In this document: positions 8,690 to 16,002 of the stretch, in pieces
Layout: the number at the start of each line of letters is the position of its first letter
Numbering within the stretch: the first letter of the stretch is position 1
Assembly (NCBI GenBank): GCA_964415525.1
Contig: CAYQAS010000020.1
Location: 1 to 45,456, forward strand
Length of the DNA stretch: 45,456 nucleotides
Source: CAZPUI01 sp964415525
Lineage (GTDB): Bacteria; Acidobacteriota; Holophagae; Holophagales; Holophagaceae
Direction: 5' to 3'
Translations under genes and position numbers: made by a program
Notes under the pieces: generated by a model
Database searches by the model: none
Seen by the model: only the letters and a program-made list of their open reading frames with translations
What the model was told of the DNA's origin: nothing

Positions 8690-9037
8690 GTGTTTCGCAG
8701 GCGAAAGGAGCATGGGACGAATGCCCTCGGGTTGAGGCGCGCCGGCCGCTTGGCTCCCGCATCTTGTGCCTGCCGCTGGTTGTGGATGCTGGTGGTTGCA
8801 GTCTTCCTGATCGTGGGTACGGAGGTTCACCATCCAGGGGCGCCTATGGTGTCCGAGGCAGAACAGATGGAAGTCCATCTGGACGACGGGGGCGAAGGGG
8901 TCCTTCCGATGCCGGTGTCCCAGGTCTGCCCAAGGGATGCTTCCGCTGCGATGACATTCCGATCCTTTGAGCCTCGGCTGCATCGGGCCCCAGATCTCGA
9001 ACGGTTTTCACCCCCTCCCGAAGGATGCGTGGCCTGA
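8690..9037 (+). CDS. Small single-pass membrane protein downstream of the Mn riboswitch
   Basis: 115 residues from a GTG start with GGAGAG at SD spacing; this is the first frame of any length after the riboswitch. A basic N-terminus (about 30 residues with many Arg) is followed by one hydrophobic helix (WMLVVAVFLIVGT, about residues 32-44). A polar tail follows, beginning EVHHPGAPM, with acidic residues (EVHLDDGGEG) and few hydrophobic runs. The topology would be N-in with the His/Asp-bearing tail outside. I recognise no family. Position suggests a role in manganese handling, comparable to the small proteins often encoded with metal exporters, but this is inference. Codon use is fairly normal for the window, yet this is a small ORF and could be spurious. 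Confidence 0.5.
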   Translation: MFRRRKEHGTNALGLRRAGRLAPASCACRWLWMLVVAVFLIVGTEVHHPGAPMVSEAEQMEVHLDDGGEGVLPMPVSQVCPRDASAAMTFRSFEPRLHRAPDLERFSPPPEGCVA

Positions 9038-9107
9038 CTCGAAGCGACCTTTCGCCTGTCACGACATGCATCACCGTGGTCTCACGGCCACGGGAAGGGA
9101 GTTCCCT

Positions 9108-9587
9108 ATGGACAAAACGTTAACGTTCTTTCTGGCCTGCACTTCCATCTTGTTGGTGGGGTGTGAACAGGTCGGTGAACAGGCCGGCAAGGCGGTGGAG
9201 AAAAGGGTCCAGCAGGAGGCGGACAAACTGGTGGAGAAGGCCATCGGCTCGGTCGACAAGACCCTGGATGCCGTCACGAACCGCAAACCCGCCGATCCGA
9301 AAGCCACGGCACTCACCGCGGATGCCAGCCTCAAGGCGGCGGGGATGGCAGCGACGAGCCTCCATGTCAAACCGGCTCCGGAGTCCCGCGTCTCTGTGTA
9401 TGTCACCTTCGAGAAGGCGGGTGAATCCACGCTCGAAGCGCGGTTCCGGAATCAAGCCGGGGAGGAGATCGGACGCGACCGGCAGAAGGTTCGGGCGCAG
9501 GAAGGCGATGGCAAATTCGTGGAGTTTGCCCTCGATCCGCGCATTCGCACCGAGGACATCCAGACCGTCTGGATCCGGAGGCTCTGA
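9108..9587 (+). CDS. Small lipoprotein of unknown function
   Basis: 159 residues, ATG with a strong SD (GGAAGGGAG). The signal ends in the lipobox LVGC with the lipidated Cys at residue 19. A helical stretch follows with charged residues at regular spacing (EQAGKAVEKRVQQEADKLVEKAIGSVDKTLDAV, residues about 24-56), likely amphipathic or coiled-coil. The C-terminal half is a predicted beta-rich domain (SVYVTFEKAGESTLEARF, then VEFALDPRIRTEDIQTVWI). It lies between the riboswitch-associated gene at 8690 and mntP at 9697 on the same strand. Gaps are 70 bp upstream and 109 bp downstream, with no obvious terminator in either, so all three may be one transcript. I do not recognise the family. Confidence 0.8.
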   Translation: MDKTLTFFLACTSILLVGCEQVGEQAGKAVEKRVQQEADKLVEKAIGSVDKTLDAVTNRKPADPKATALTADASLKAAGMAATSLHVKPAPESRVSVYVTFEKAGESTLEARFRNQAGEEIGRDRQKVRAQEGDGKFVEFALDPRIRTEDIQTVWIRRL

Positions 9588-9696
9588 TGCAGCGTTCTGC
9601 GGTGTGGCCCGACTAATCTGGATGTTCGGTGATCGAGAACGGGGTGCGCGGGCATCCCGTTCCTTTGCTTGATCGGATGTGCCCTCGGAGTGCGGC

Positions 9697-10251
9697 TTGA
9701 GCTATGTCGAACTGTTCCTGATCTCAGTGGCGCTGTCGCTGGACGCCTTTGCCGTGGCGCTCAGCTGCGGGATGCGGCTGCCCGTGAACCGCTACGCGAA
9801 ATTCCTGAAGATCGCGCTGGTCTTCGGCATCTTCCAGGCCCTGATGCCCCTCGCGGGCTCCCTGCTCTCCCGCTACTTCCTGGCCCAATTCATCGCGAAA
9901 TATGCCTTCATCATCAGCTTCCTGGTGTTCGGGGGGCTTGGTGCCAAGACCCTGTGGGACTTCTTCAAGGCCGAGAAGGATGGCCCAGCGACGCCCTGCA
10001 TCTGCGACAGCAAGCGCTGTCTCGCATCCCTGGCGATCGCCACCAGCATCGATGCCTTCCTGATCGGTTCGGTGCTAGGGCTGAAGGACTTCTCCATGAC
10101 CGTCGCGGTCTCCTGGATCGGCGTCATCACCTTCATCAACTCCGTTCTCGGCTGCGTGCTCGGGAACAAGGCTGTCGGCTTCCTGGCCCACTATTCCCGC
10201 CTACTAGCGGGCGGGATTCTCATGGTGCTCGCGGTCAAGGCCCTGTCATGA
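9697..10251 (+). CDS. mntP: Manganese efflux pump MntP
   Basis: 184 residues from a TTG start, which gives the usual family length (E. coli MntP is 188) and puts the first Asp motif at its usual place. GGAG lies 6 bp before the TTG. A GTG at 9679 is an in-frame alternative with a weaker SD. Six membrane helices are apparent. The two internal repeats carry the family's Asp motifs, SLDAFAVALSCGM (about residues 14-26) and TSIDAFLIGSV (about 117-127), and a glycine-rich GGLGAKTLWDF lies between. The protein exports Mn2+ across the inner membrane and protects against manganese excess. The yybP-ykoY riboswitch 1.1 kb upstream is the classic regulator of this gene, which supports cotranscription with the two small genes between. 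Confidence 0.93.
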   Translation: MSYVELFLISVALSLDAFAVALSCGMRLPVNRYAKFLKIALVFGIFQALMPLAGSLLSRYFLAQFIAKYAFIISFLVFGGLGAKTLWDFFKAEKDGPATPCICDSKRCLASLAIATSIDAFLIGSVLGLKDFSMTVAVSWIGVITFINSVLGCVLGNKAVGFLAHYSRLLAGGILMVLAVKALS

Positions 10252-10616
10252 ACGAGGGGGACCGCCCAGTCGCTGCGGCCCTCCCAAGCTCTCCCAAACA
10301 CGGAATGCCAGGGCAGGCAACGCCTGCTTGCTGTTATCCCTTTCATTCTTGTTAAACATTCTTTTGAAATAAGTTAGAACAGGGATAAATGGGATGGGAG
10401 GCATTCACCGCTGATGGGAGCACTTTCCCTGTTCGGAGCCCAGATCCCTGTCAAATCCAGAAATGTCCGAACTGCAGACGCGGTGGGGCAAGCAAAGCTC
10501 GCCCACCGCGTCTGTTCTGAATGTGCTGCGGCCGGAGAGCCGAGACCTCCCTTCACCCCCCAAGGGGGCGGAGAGGTCGTGACGCATGCGCTAAAGGTCG
10601 GTCGTGGACCGGATAC
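10252..10616. other. 365-bp spacer with hairpins, no gene seen
   Basis: This region separates the convergent mntP and the gene at 10617. It holds a small hairpin (GCAGGC/GCCTGC, 10313-10327). An AT-rich patch lies at about 10340-10390. There is also a strong 13-bp perfect hairpin: CAGACGCGGTGGG (10475-10487) with CCCACCGCGTCTG (10502-10514), loop 14 nt. No open frame here has a plausible SD and codon pattern. The 13-bp hairpin could act as a terminator or mRNA-protecting element. A promoter-like AT-rich patch is present but no gene follows it on the plus strand. Confidence 0.5.
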
Positions 10617-11042
10617 CTACTTCTTGTGCCCCTTGCCATGGCCCTTCCCGTGGGATTTGCCGGGATGCCCCTCGCCCTCCAGCCGGAAATCGCCGCGCTT
10701 GAGGGCGTGGAAGGCGGGGCTGCCGGGCTTGATGCCGAGTTCCTTGGCCATGGCGCCCCAGCCACCCTTTCCGTGGTGGGCCTTGTAGACACTCAACACC
10801 CGGTCATGGGGCAGTTCGGCCAGGTGCCCCAGCTGGAAGACCATGAAGGCGTCTGCGGGTTCCTTCACGGTGCTGAGCACGGCCTGGACCTGGGCCGGGC
10901 CCACCTGGAACTGGGCGGCGACCTTGGCGGCGAAACCGTTCTGGTCCAGGCGGGCCTGGACGTTGAGGTTCTTGAGGAAGGTGTCCAGATCACCGGCGGT
11001 GAGGGGCAGGGCCAGCAGGGCGGATAGCAGGAGCATGCGCAT
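10617..11042 (-). CDS. Secreted protein with Gly/His/Lys-rich tail
   Basis: 141 residues. The ATG at 11042 is preceded by GGAGG; a second in-frame ATG is at 11036. The signal peptide is MRMLLLSALLALPLTAG. The mature region begins DLDTFLKNLNVQ and is helical, with a conserved-looking middle (QVQAVLSTVKEPADAF, then SVYKAHHGKGGWGAMAKELG). It ends in a low-complexity basic tail (HPGKSHGKGHGKGHKK) containing several His residues that could bind metal. I do not recognise the family. It is divergent from arsR, which is transcribed from 11336, and about 290 bp separates the start codons. Metal binding is only suggested by the tail. Confidence 0.78.
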   Translation of the reverse strand: MRMLLLSALLALPLTAGDLDTFLKNLNVQARLDQNGFAAKVAAQFQVGPAQVQAVLSTVKEPADAFMVFQLGHLAELPHDRVLSVYKAHHGKGGWGAMAKELGIKPGSPAFHALKRGDFRLEGEGHPGKSHGKGHGKGHKK

Positions 11043-11265
11043 GAAAACCTCCAGGGTCGCCACGGTACGCCCCGAATGAATCCCTGTCAAAGGCGTCGGA
11101 GGGCCGTTCCTGGTCAGGACCCTCACACGACACGATGGCGCGGAAGGGCGGAGGGGTTCGGGCGGCGACGTTGCGTGTGAGGTCATGGGCGGCTCTGGAC
11201 CCCTTTCGATTCGGCCTCGATTTACCCGCGCCAAGAGACTCGCCTTGGGGAATCGCAAGGACATC

Positions 11266-11316
11266 TTCGAAAATTCTCGAAATATACCCTTGCGTGTTAT
11301 TTCGAAAATTCTAGAA
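11266..11316 (+). promoter_or_regulatory. Two ArsR-type operators
   Basis: TTCGAAAATTCTCGAA at 11266-11281 and TTCGAAAATTCTAGAA at 11301-11316 are near-identical imperfect palindromes, 35 bp apart centre to centre, ending 20 bp before the arsR start codon. The spacing is about three helical turns. Their position over the likely promoter is as expected for negative autoregulation by the ArsR encoded at 11336. Assignment as ArsR sites is inferred from position and symmetry. Confidence 0.75.
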
Positions 11317-11335
11317 TGAGTCGCAGGAGGTTCCG

Positions 11336-11689
11336 ATGTCCGAGGTCCTGACGGTCCACGCCGAGCGGCTCAAGGCCCTGGGGCATCCCTTGCGCCTGGC
11401 CATCCTCCGCCTCGTGGTCCAGGGGCCCGAAACCGGAACCCCTGCGGGGGAGATCCAGGCTCACGTGGGCATTCCCGCCTCGACCCTCAGTCACCACCTG
11501 GCTTGTCTTGCGGACTGCGACCTCCTGGCGGTGGCCCGGGAGGGCACGAGCCTTCTCTATCGCGCCGATTTCCCGACCCTGCGCGCCCTCACCGAGTACC
11601 TCTGGAAGGACTGCTGCTCCGGCGGCCGCTCCATGCCGGAGGAACGTCCCCGAGCCTGCTGCGGCGTGAAGGTCCCGCGCAAGGGCTGA
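11336..11689 (+). CDS. arsR: ArsR-family arsenite-responsive repressor
   Basis: 117 residues with an SD (CAGGAGG) before the ATG. A winged helix-turn-helix is visible (LKALGHPLRLAILRLV, then the recognition helix STLSHHLACL, and the wing VAREGTSLLYR). Metal-binding residues: no ELCVCDL motif is present in the recognition helix region. Instead the C-terminus has Cys93-Cys94 (KDCCSGG) and Cys108-Cys109 (RACCGV), like the Acidithiobacillus-type ArsR whose As(III) site is at the C-terminus (Cys95, Cys96, Cys102). Arsenite binding would release it from the two operators upstream. It begins an operon with the fused gene at 11725, 35 bp downstream. Some related regulators respond to antimonite as well. 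Confidence 0.92.
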   Translation: MSEVLTVHAERLKALGHPLRLAILRLVVQGPETGTPAGEIQAHVGIPASTLSHHLACLADCDLLAVAREGTSLLYRADFPTLRALTEYLWKDCCSGGRSMPEERPRACCGVKVPRKG

Positions 11690-11724
11690 ACCCCATTTCA
11701 AATCCTCTGAACCCAGGAGTCTCC

Positions 11725-12948
11725 ATGCTTCTCAGGAATCGTCTACCCGAAGACCTCCCCGCCGTCCGCACCCTGCTGGCGGAAGCGGCCCTGCCCCCCG
11801 ATGGCCTGGAGGCCACAGAAGGCTGGGTGATCGAGCTCGCGGGCCGCCTCGTCGGCCACGTGGCCCTGGAACCTGCGGGCCCGGTGGTGGTGATCCGCTC
11901 CCTGGTGGTGGCGGCGGACCAGCGGGGCGCAGGTCACGGCGCCAGGCTGATGGACCAGGCGGAGCGCGCGGCGGGGTCGCGGCTCCGTGTGCTCAAGACC
12001 GATACCGTGGGCCCCTGGATGGAAGCCCGGGGCTATCGACGTGTCCCGCTAGCGAGCGTGCCGGCGGAGGTGCGTGCCACGACGCAATTTGCCGGGAGCC
12101 TCTGTGCGGGCACCCCGGTCTACGTCCAGGAGACGACCATGGAAAACGAAACCATCAAGGCAGGGGTGCGGGAGCGCTACGGGGCCATCGCGAAGGGTGG
12201 CGGCAGTTGCTGCGGACCCAAGGGCTGCGGCTGTGATCTTCAGGATCCGAGCCTCGCCATCGGCTATCAGCTGGAGGATCTGGCGGCGGCGCCGGAGGGC
12301 GCGAACCTCGGCCTGGGCTGCGGCAACCCAACGGCCATCGGGGAACTGAAACCCGGCGAGACGGTGTTGGATCTGGGCAGCGGCGCGGGCTTCGACGCCT
12401 TCCTCGCCGCTCGCAAGGTCGGCCCCGAGGGGCGGGTGATCGGTGTGGACATGACGCCGGAGATGCTCGCCAAGGCCCGGGAGCTGGCGGCCCGCCACGG
12501 TTTCACCCAGGTGGACTTCCGCCAGGGGGACATCGAGGCCCTGCCGGTGGGGGACGGCGAGGTGGATGTCGTAATTTCCAACTGCGTCATCAATCTCGCC
12601 ACGGACAAGGCCCAGGTGTTCCGCGAGGCGTTCCGCGTCCTCAAGGCGGGGGGGCGGCTCCAGGTCTCGGACCTCGTACTGTTGCGGCCTCTGAGCCCAG
12701 CGATGCTGTCGGATCTGGACGCCTACGCCGCCTGCCTCTCCGGGGCCCTGCTCAAGGACGACTACCTGACCGCGATTCAAGCCGCGGGATTTGTCAACGT
12801 CGCGGTGACCTCTGAGAAGGCCTACGCCGGACTTGCGGAGGACGTAGAAGGCTTGCCGGAGGGCTGGAAGGCCGATGCGGATGCCGTGGTCAGTCTGGCG
12901 ATCCGGGCTGAGAAACCCGCACGGGGCTGTGGCTGCACGTGCTGTTGA
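11725..12948 (+). CDS. arsM: ArsN2-type acetyltransferase fused to arsenite methyltransferase ArsM
   Basis: 407 residues in one frame. Residues about 1-130 are a GNAT domain of the ArsN2 type (start LLRNRLPEDLPAVRTLL; acetyl-CoA loop VVAADQRGAGHGARLM; C-terminal TTQFAGSLC). Residues about 139-407 are ArsM: SAM-binding VLDLGSGAGFDAFL, and the three conserved Cys that bind arsenite, in LGCGNPT, ISNCVIN and YAACLSG. Cys-rich ends CCGPKGCGCD and CGCTCC flank the domain. ArsM methylates As(III) stepwise to volatile or less bound methylarsenicals; ArsN-type enzymes acetylate organoarsenicals. The join has no stop, but ATG 12139 has an AGGAG before it, so free ArsM (269 residues) may also be made. 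ATG 11725 follows CAGGAG and is where GNAT homology starts. The 3' end overlaps the convergent gene by 59 bp. Confidence 0.9.
   Translation: MLLRNRLPEDLPAVRTLLAEAALPPDGLEATEGWVIELAGRLVGHVALEPAGPVVVIRSLVVAADQRGAGHGARLMDQAERAAGSRLRVLKTDTVGPWMEARGYRRVPLASVPAEVRATTQFAGSLCAGTPVYVQETTMENETIKAGVRERYGAIAKGGGSCCGPKGCGCDLQDPSLAIGYQLEDLAAAPEGANLGLGCGNPTAIGELKPGETVLDLGSGAGFDAFLAARKVGPEGRVIGVDMTPEMLAKARELAARHGFTQVDFRQGDIEALPVGDGEVDVVISNCVINLATDKAQVFREAFRVLKAGGRLQVSDLVLLRPLSPAMLSDLDAYAACLSGALLKDDYLTAIQAAGFVNVAVTSEKAYAGLAEDVEGLPEGWKADADAVVSLAIRAEKPARGCGCTCC
12128..12141 (+). promoter_or_regulatory. Internal SD and ATG before the ArsM domain
   Basis: CAGGAGACGACCATG: AGGAG ends six bases before ATG 12139, which is codon 139 of the fused frame and begins MENETIKAGVRERYG, the usual ArsM N-terminus. 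If used, it gives a separate 269-residue ArsM from the same mRNA as the fusion. A compact annotation might list arsM only from here. Confidence 0.6.
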
Positions 12949-14137
12949 GGCGACCGTAGGTGAGGCGCCGCCAGAGCCACTCGGCGGGCCCCATGGAGTG
13001 GCGGTTCAGCCACCATCGGCTCAGAGGCAGCTGAGCCAGGGCCACGCCGAGGGCGATCAGCAGACTCCAGTGGAGGCGAAGCCGCCCGTAGAGGCCGAGC
13101 CCGTAGAAGTAGAAGACGGTGGTCATCACCAGGCTGTGGATGAGGTAGTTGGTGAGGGCCATGCGGCCGGACCAGTGAAGGGGCTCCACCCAGCCGGAAA
13201 GGCGCGGGCTCCGGTAAAGGCGCAGCACCAGTGCGATGTAGCCGAAGGTGAGCAGGGGCGAGGCCAAGGCGTTCAGGGAGAGCCCGAACAGGCTCAGGTG
13301 CATGCCGCTCACCATGCCGCCCCTGCTCCACCAGGCAATGAGGGCATTGAGCGGCAGACCGAGGCCCAGGCCCCACAGGAGCAGGCGGGAATGGAGGGCG
13401 GAGTGTTCGGCGGGTGCCTGGAGGACCCTCCGCTTCCAGGCCCAGAGCCCGAGGAGGAACATGGAGAAGATGTGGGTCAGCAGCAACAGGCAGAACCCGT
13501 AGTTCGATGCCAGCTCTCGGGCCCTGGTTCGGAACAGGCTGCCGTAGGGGCCCGATCCATAGGCCTGGATCGCCTTGGTCGCATCGTGGACGGCCCCCTG
13601 CCGGATGCCCTCCAGGCTGCGGGCCAGGTCCGCCGGGGCGAAGGTCCGGGTTGCCCACGTTAGGCCTCCCAGGGCGACAAAGATCAGGGCCTGCAGTCCG
13701 AGCAGGCAGAGGACCCAGACGATCAAGCTGCGGGGTTTGGCCTTTCGGAAGAGGGGGAGCAGCATCCCCGAAAGGGCGTAGAAGCTGAGGATGTCCCCCA
13801 TCCAGAGCAGCAGGCCGTGCGCGAGGCCGAAGCCCAGAAGCACCACGAGGCGCCGCCTGAAACGGGCCGGCCCGCGCTCGTCCCAGCGCTCCATCTGGAT
13901 GGCGAACCCCAGGCCGAACAGAAAGGAGAAGAGCCCGTAGAACTTGCTCTGGGCGAGCCACGCCACCAGAAAATGAGCCGTGGCATCGGGACTTGCGGCG
14001 GTGCCGAGCGTCATGACTAGTGACGCTGGCTGGCTGAAGAAGAACGTGTTCACCGCCAGGATGCCGAACAGCGCGAAGCCACGCAGGGCATCGATGGAAT
14101 GAAGGCGATCCTGACCGGGGTAGGGTGTCAACGCCAC
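12890..14137 (-). CDS. DUF418 (YeiB-like) membrane protein
   Basis: 415 residues from a GTG with GGAGG at normal spacing. It begins with the typical DUF418 signature DALRGFALFGILAVN and has about 10 hydrophobic segments, for example SFLFGLGFAIQ, LGFGLAHGLLLW and SLIVWVLCLLGL. The C-terminal hallmark GRMALTNYLIHS and the Trp-rich GPAEWLWRRLTYGR follow. The role in the family is unknown; membership in transport or acyl transfer has been suggested for related proteins. The last ~20 residues, past the usual family end (TYGRL), overlap the ArsM C-terminus in the opposite direction. Either a short C-terminal extension is real or a mutated stop extended the frame. It has no clear link to the arsenic genes. 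Confidence 0.9.
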   Translation of the reverse strand: MALTPYPGQDRLHSIDALRGFALFGILAVNTFFFSQPASLVMTLGTAASPDATAHFLVAWLAQSKFYGLFSFLFGLGFAIQMERWDERGPARFRRRLVVLLGFGLAHGLLLWMGDILSFYALSGMLLPLFRKAKPRSLIVWVLCLLGLQALIFVALGGLTWATRTFAPADLARSLEGIRQGAVHDATKAIQAYGSGPYGSLFRTRARELASNYGFCLLLLTHIFSMFLLGLWAWKRRVLQAPAEHSALHSRLLLWGLGLGLPLNALIAWWSRGGMVSGMHLSLFGLSLNALASPLLTFGYIALVLRLYRSPRLSGWVEPLHWSGRMALTNYLIHSLVMTTVFYFYGLGLYGRLRLHWSLLIALGVALAQLPLSRWWLNRHSMGPAEWLWRRLTYGRLNSTCSHSPVRVSQPGSPD

Positions 14138-14181
14138 GAGACCTCCAGAGCAAAGGCATCCGGATCATAGCCTCGTAGGCA

Positions 14182-15924
14182 TTAAACCTGCATGAGCTCC
14201 CGCTCCAGGCTCTGGAGGCGCCGCATTCGGGCGTAGGGACCGGGGACGGTGGCGAGTTCCTCGGGGGTGCCAAGTTGGACCGCACGGCCTTCCTCCAGCA
14301 CCAGCACGCGTTCGCAGAGCTCGGCCACGAAGATGCGGTGGGTGGCGAGCACCAGGGTCGTGCGTCCCAGGAATGCCTTGAGATTGGCCAGAATGCGGCT
14401 CTCGGTTTCCGCGTCCACGGCGGAGAGGGCATCGTCCAACAGCAGGAGCCGGGGCCGGCGCAGCAGGGCGCGGGCCAGGGCGGTGCGCTGGCGCTCGCCG
14501 CCGGAGAGGATGACGCCTCGTTCGCCGACGACCGTATCCAATCCGTGCTCCAGGCGGGGGATGAGGTCCGTGAGGTCCGCGACCCGGGCGGCCTCCAGGA
14601 TCTCGTCCTCCGTGGCCTCGGGTCGCCCCATCGCGAGGTTCTCCCGCAGGGTCGTGCTGAAGAGGAAGGCTTCCTGGGGCACCCAGCCGAGCCCGGCCCA
14701 GTGGGTGCGCAGGGCTTCCTCCGCCACCGGCGCGCCATCCACGAGGAAGCGCCCTTCCTGGGGTGGGCGAAGGCCCGCCAGCACCTGCATCAGGATGGTC
14801 TTGCCGGAGCCGATGCCTCCCACCACGGCGAGGCTGGTGCCGGGGGCCAGTTCCAGATCCAGGGGCCCGAGGCCTCGACCGCTCTCGAAGCGGGAAGTGG
14901 CGCCCTCCAGGCGCAGGGCGGCGGGAAGAGACGGGGTCTGGATGGGGGCATCGTCCGGCAAGGGCGAGGAGGCGTCCTGAAGGACCGCGTCGATGCGGAT
15001 CTGCCCGGCCCGGGCGCGCTGGAAGAGGTTCGCGGCCCAGCCCAGGCTCATGACAGGCCAGGCCAGGGCGACGAGGTAGCCGGAGAAGGCGGTGAGATCA
15101 CCCAGGGTGAGGCGCTTCTCGAGCACCATGCTGCCGCCGTAGGTGACGAGCACCAGCACGGCGGTGCCGCCGATGACGGCCACCAGCGGGGCATAGGTGG
15201 CGTAGAGCACCGTCTGGCGGATGTTCAGGCGGGCCTGCTGGCGGCTCAGGTCCCGGAAGAGGTCCACCCGGTGCTCCTCCAGCCCGAAGGCCTGGACCAC
15301 CTTCTCCCCACTGATGGTCTCGTGACTGAACGTGTTCAACTCGCTGGTGACGAGCTGCAGCTGCTGCTGGTTGGCATGGGTGAACTTGCCCACCACGTAG
15401 AAGGCGAGGCCCATGAAGCTGAAGGGCAACAGTACTGCCAGGGAGAGGCTCGGGCTGGTGGCCAGCATGAGGCCCACGGTCACCGGCAGCATGGCGGCGG
15501 TCTGGAGGAAGCTCATCAGGCCGGGGCCCGTGGCCATGCGCACGGCGCTCACGTCATCGCCGATGCGGCTCATCAGGTCGCCTACCCGCTGCTGTTCGTA
15601 GAAGGCGAAGGGACGGGCCACGAGGAAGGCGAAGAGCTCCTCCCGCTGATCCTTTTCGATGGCGCGGCTGAGCCCGATGAGGACGGTGCGCATGATGTAG
15701 CGCATGACGCCCGCCACGGCGGTCACGCCGAGCACCACTAGCAGCATGCGGCGCGAGGCGCCGTACTGCCCGAGCTCGAGTGCGTGCACGGCCCGGCCGG
15801 ACCAGAAGGGCACCCAGGAGGCCGCCACGCTGCAGAGCACGGTGGCCACGAGGCCCCAGGCGAGGGTGCCGCGATGGGGTACCAGCAGCTTCCACCACCA
15901 GGGGGTTCGATTCGGTGAGGGCAC
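14182..15924 (-). CDS. ABC transporter half, MdlA/MsbA type (permease fused to ATPase)
   Basis: 580 residues. Six membrane helices are in the N-terminal 310 residues, including the coupling motif EEHRVDLFRDLSRQQ. The ATPase domain has Walker A GGIGSGKT, Q-loop VPQEAFLF, signature LSGGERQR, Walker B LLLLDDALSAVD and H-loop LATHRIFVA. In Walker B the catalytic Glu is replaced by Asp, as in the MdlA/YheI halves of heterodimeric exporters. This half would then pair with a partner that carries an active site, but no second half is in this window. Substrates may be lipids, drugs or peptides. The GTG start at 15924 has CAGGAG before it. It is divergent from the gene at 16003 and 78 bp apart. Confidence 0.9.
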   Translation of the reverse strand: MPSPNRTPWWWKLLVPHRGTLAWGLVATVLCSVAASWVPFWSGRAVHALELGQYGASRRMLLVVLGVTAVAGVMRYIMRTVLIGLSRAIEKDQREELFAFLVARPFAFYEQQRVGDLMSRIGDDVSAVRMATGPGLMSFLQTAAMLPVTVGLMLATSPSLSLAVLLPFSFMGLAFYVVGKFTHANQQQLQLVTSELNTFSHETISGEKVVQAFGLEEHRVDLFRDLSRQQARLNIRQTVLYATYAPLVAVIGGTAVLVLVTYGGSMVLEKRLTLGDLTAFSGYLVALAWPVMSLGWAANLFQRARAGQIRIDAVLQDASSPLPDDAPIQTPSLPAALRLEGATSRFESGRGLGPLDLELAPGTSLAVVGGIGSGKTILMQVLAGLRPPQEGRFLVDGAPVAEEALRTHWAGLGWVPQEAFLFSTTLRENLAMGRPEATEDEILEAARVADLTDLIPRLEHGLDTVVGERGVILSGGERQRTALARALLRRPRLLLLDDALSAVDAETESRILANLKAFLGRTTLVLATHRIFVAELCERVLVLEEGRAVQLGTPEELATVPGPYARMRRLQSLERELMQV

Positions 15925-16002
15925 GGCGTCTCCTGGCTCCAGGCTACCTGAAGCGCCTGTCCGGAACCGTGGGTCGACAACGGGAGAACCCGGAGCGGGT
16001 TT

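Noticed and set aside
10252..10616. Small RNA or gene between mntP and the secreted protein gene.
   Set aside because: Hairpins exist, but no promoter-terminator pair or coding frame could be supported from sequence alone.
11503..11724. Upstream extension of the ArsN2-ArsM frame to 11503.
   Set aside because: It overlaps arsR in another frame and has no homology; ATG 11725 has the SD and begins the GNAT domain.
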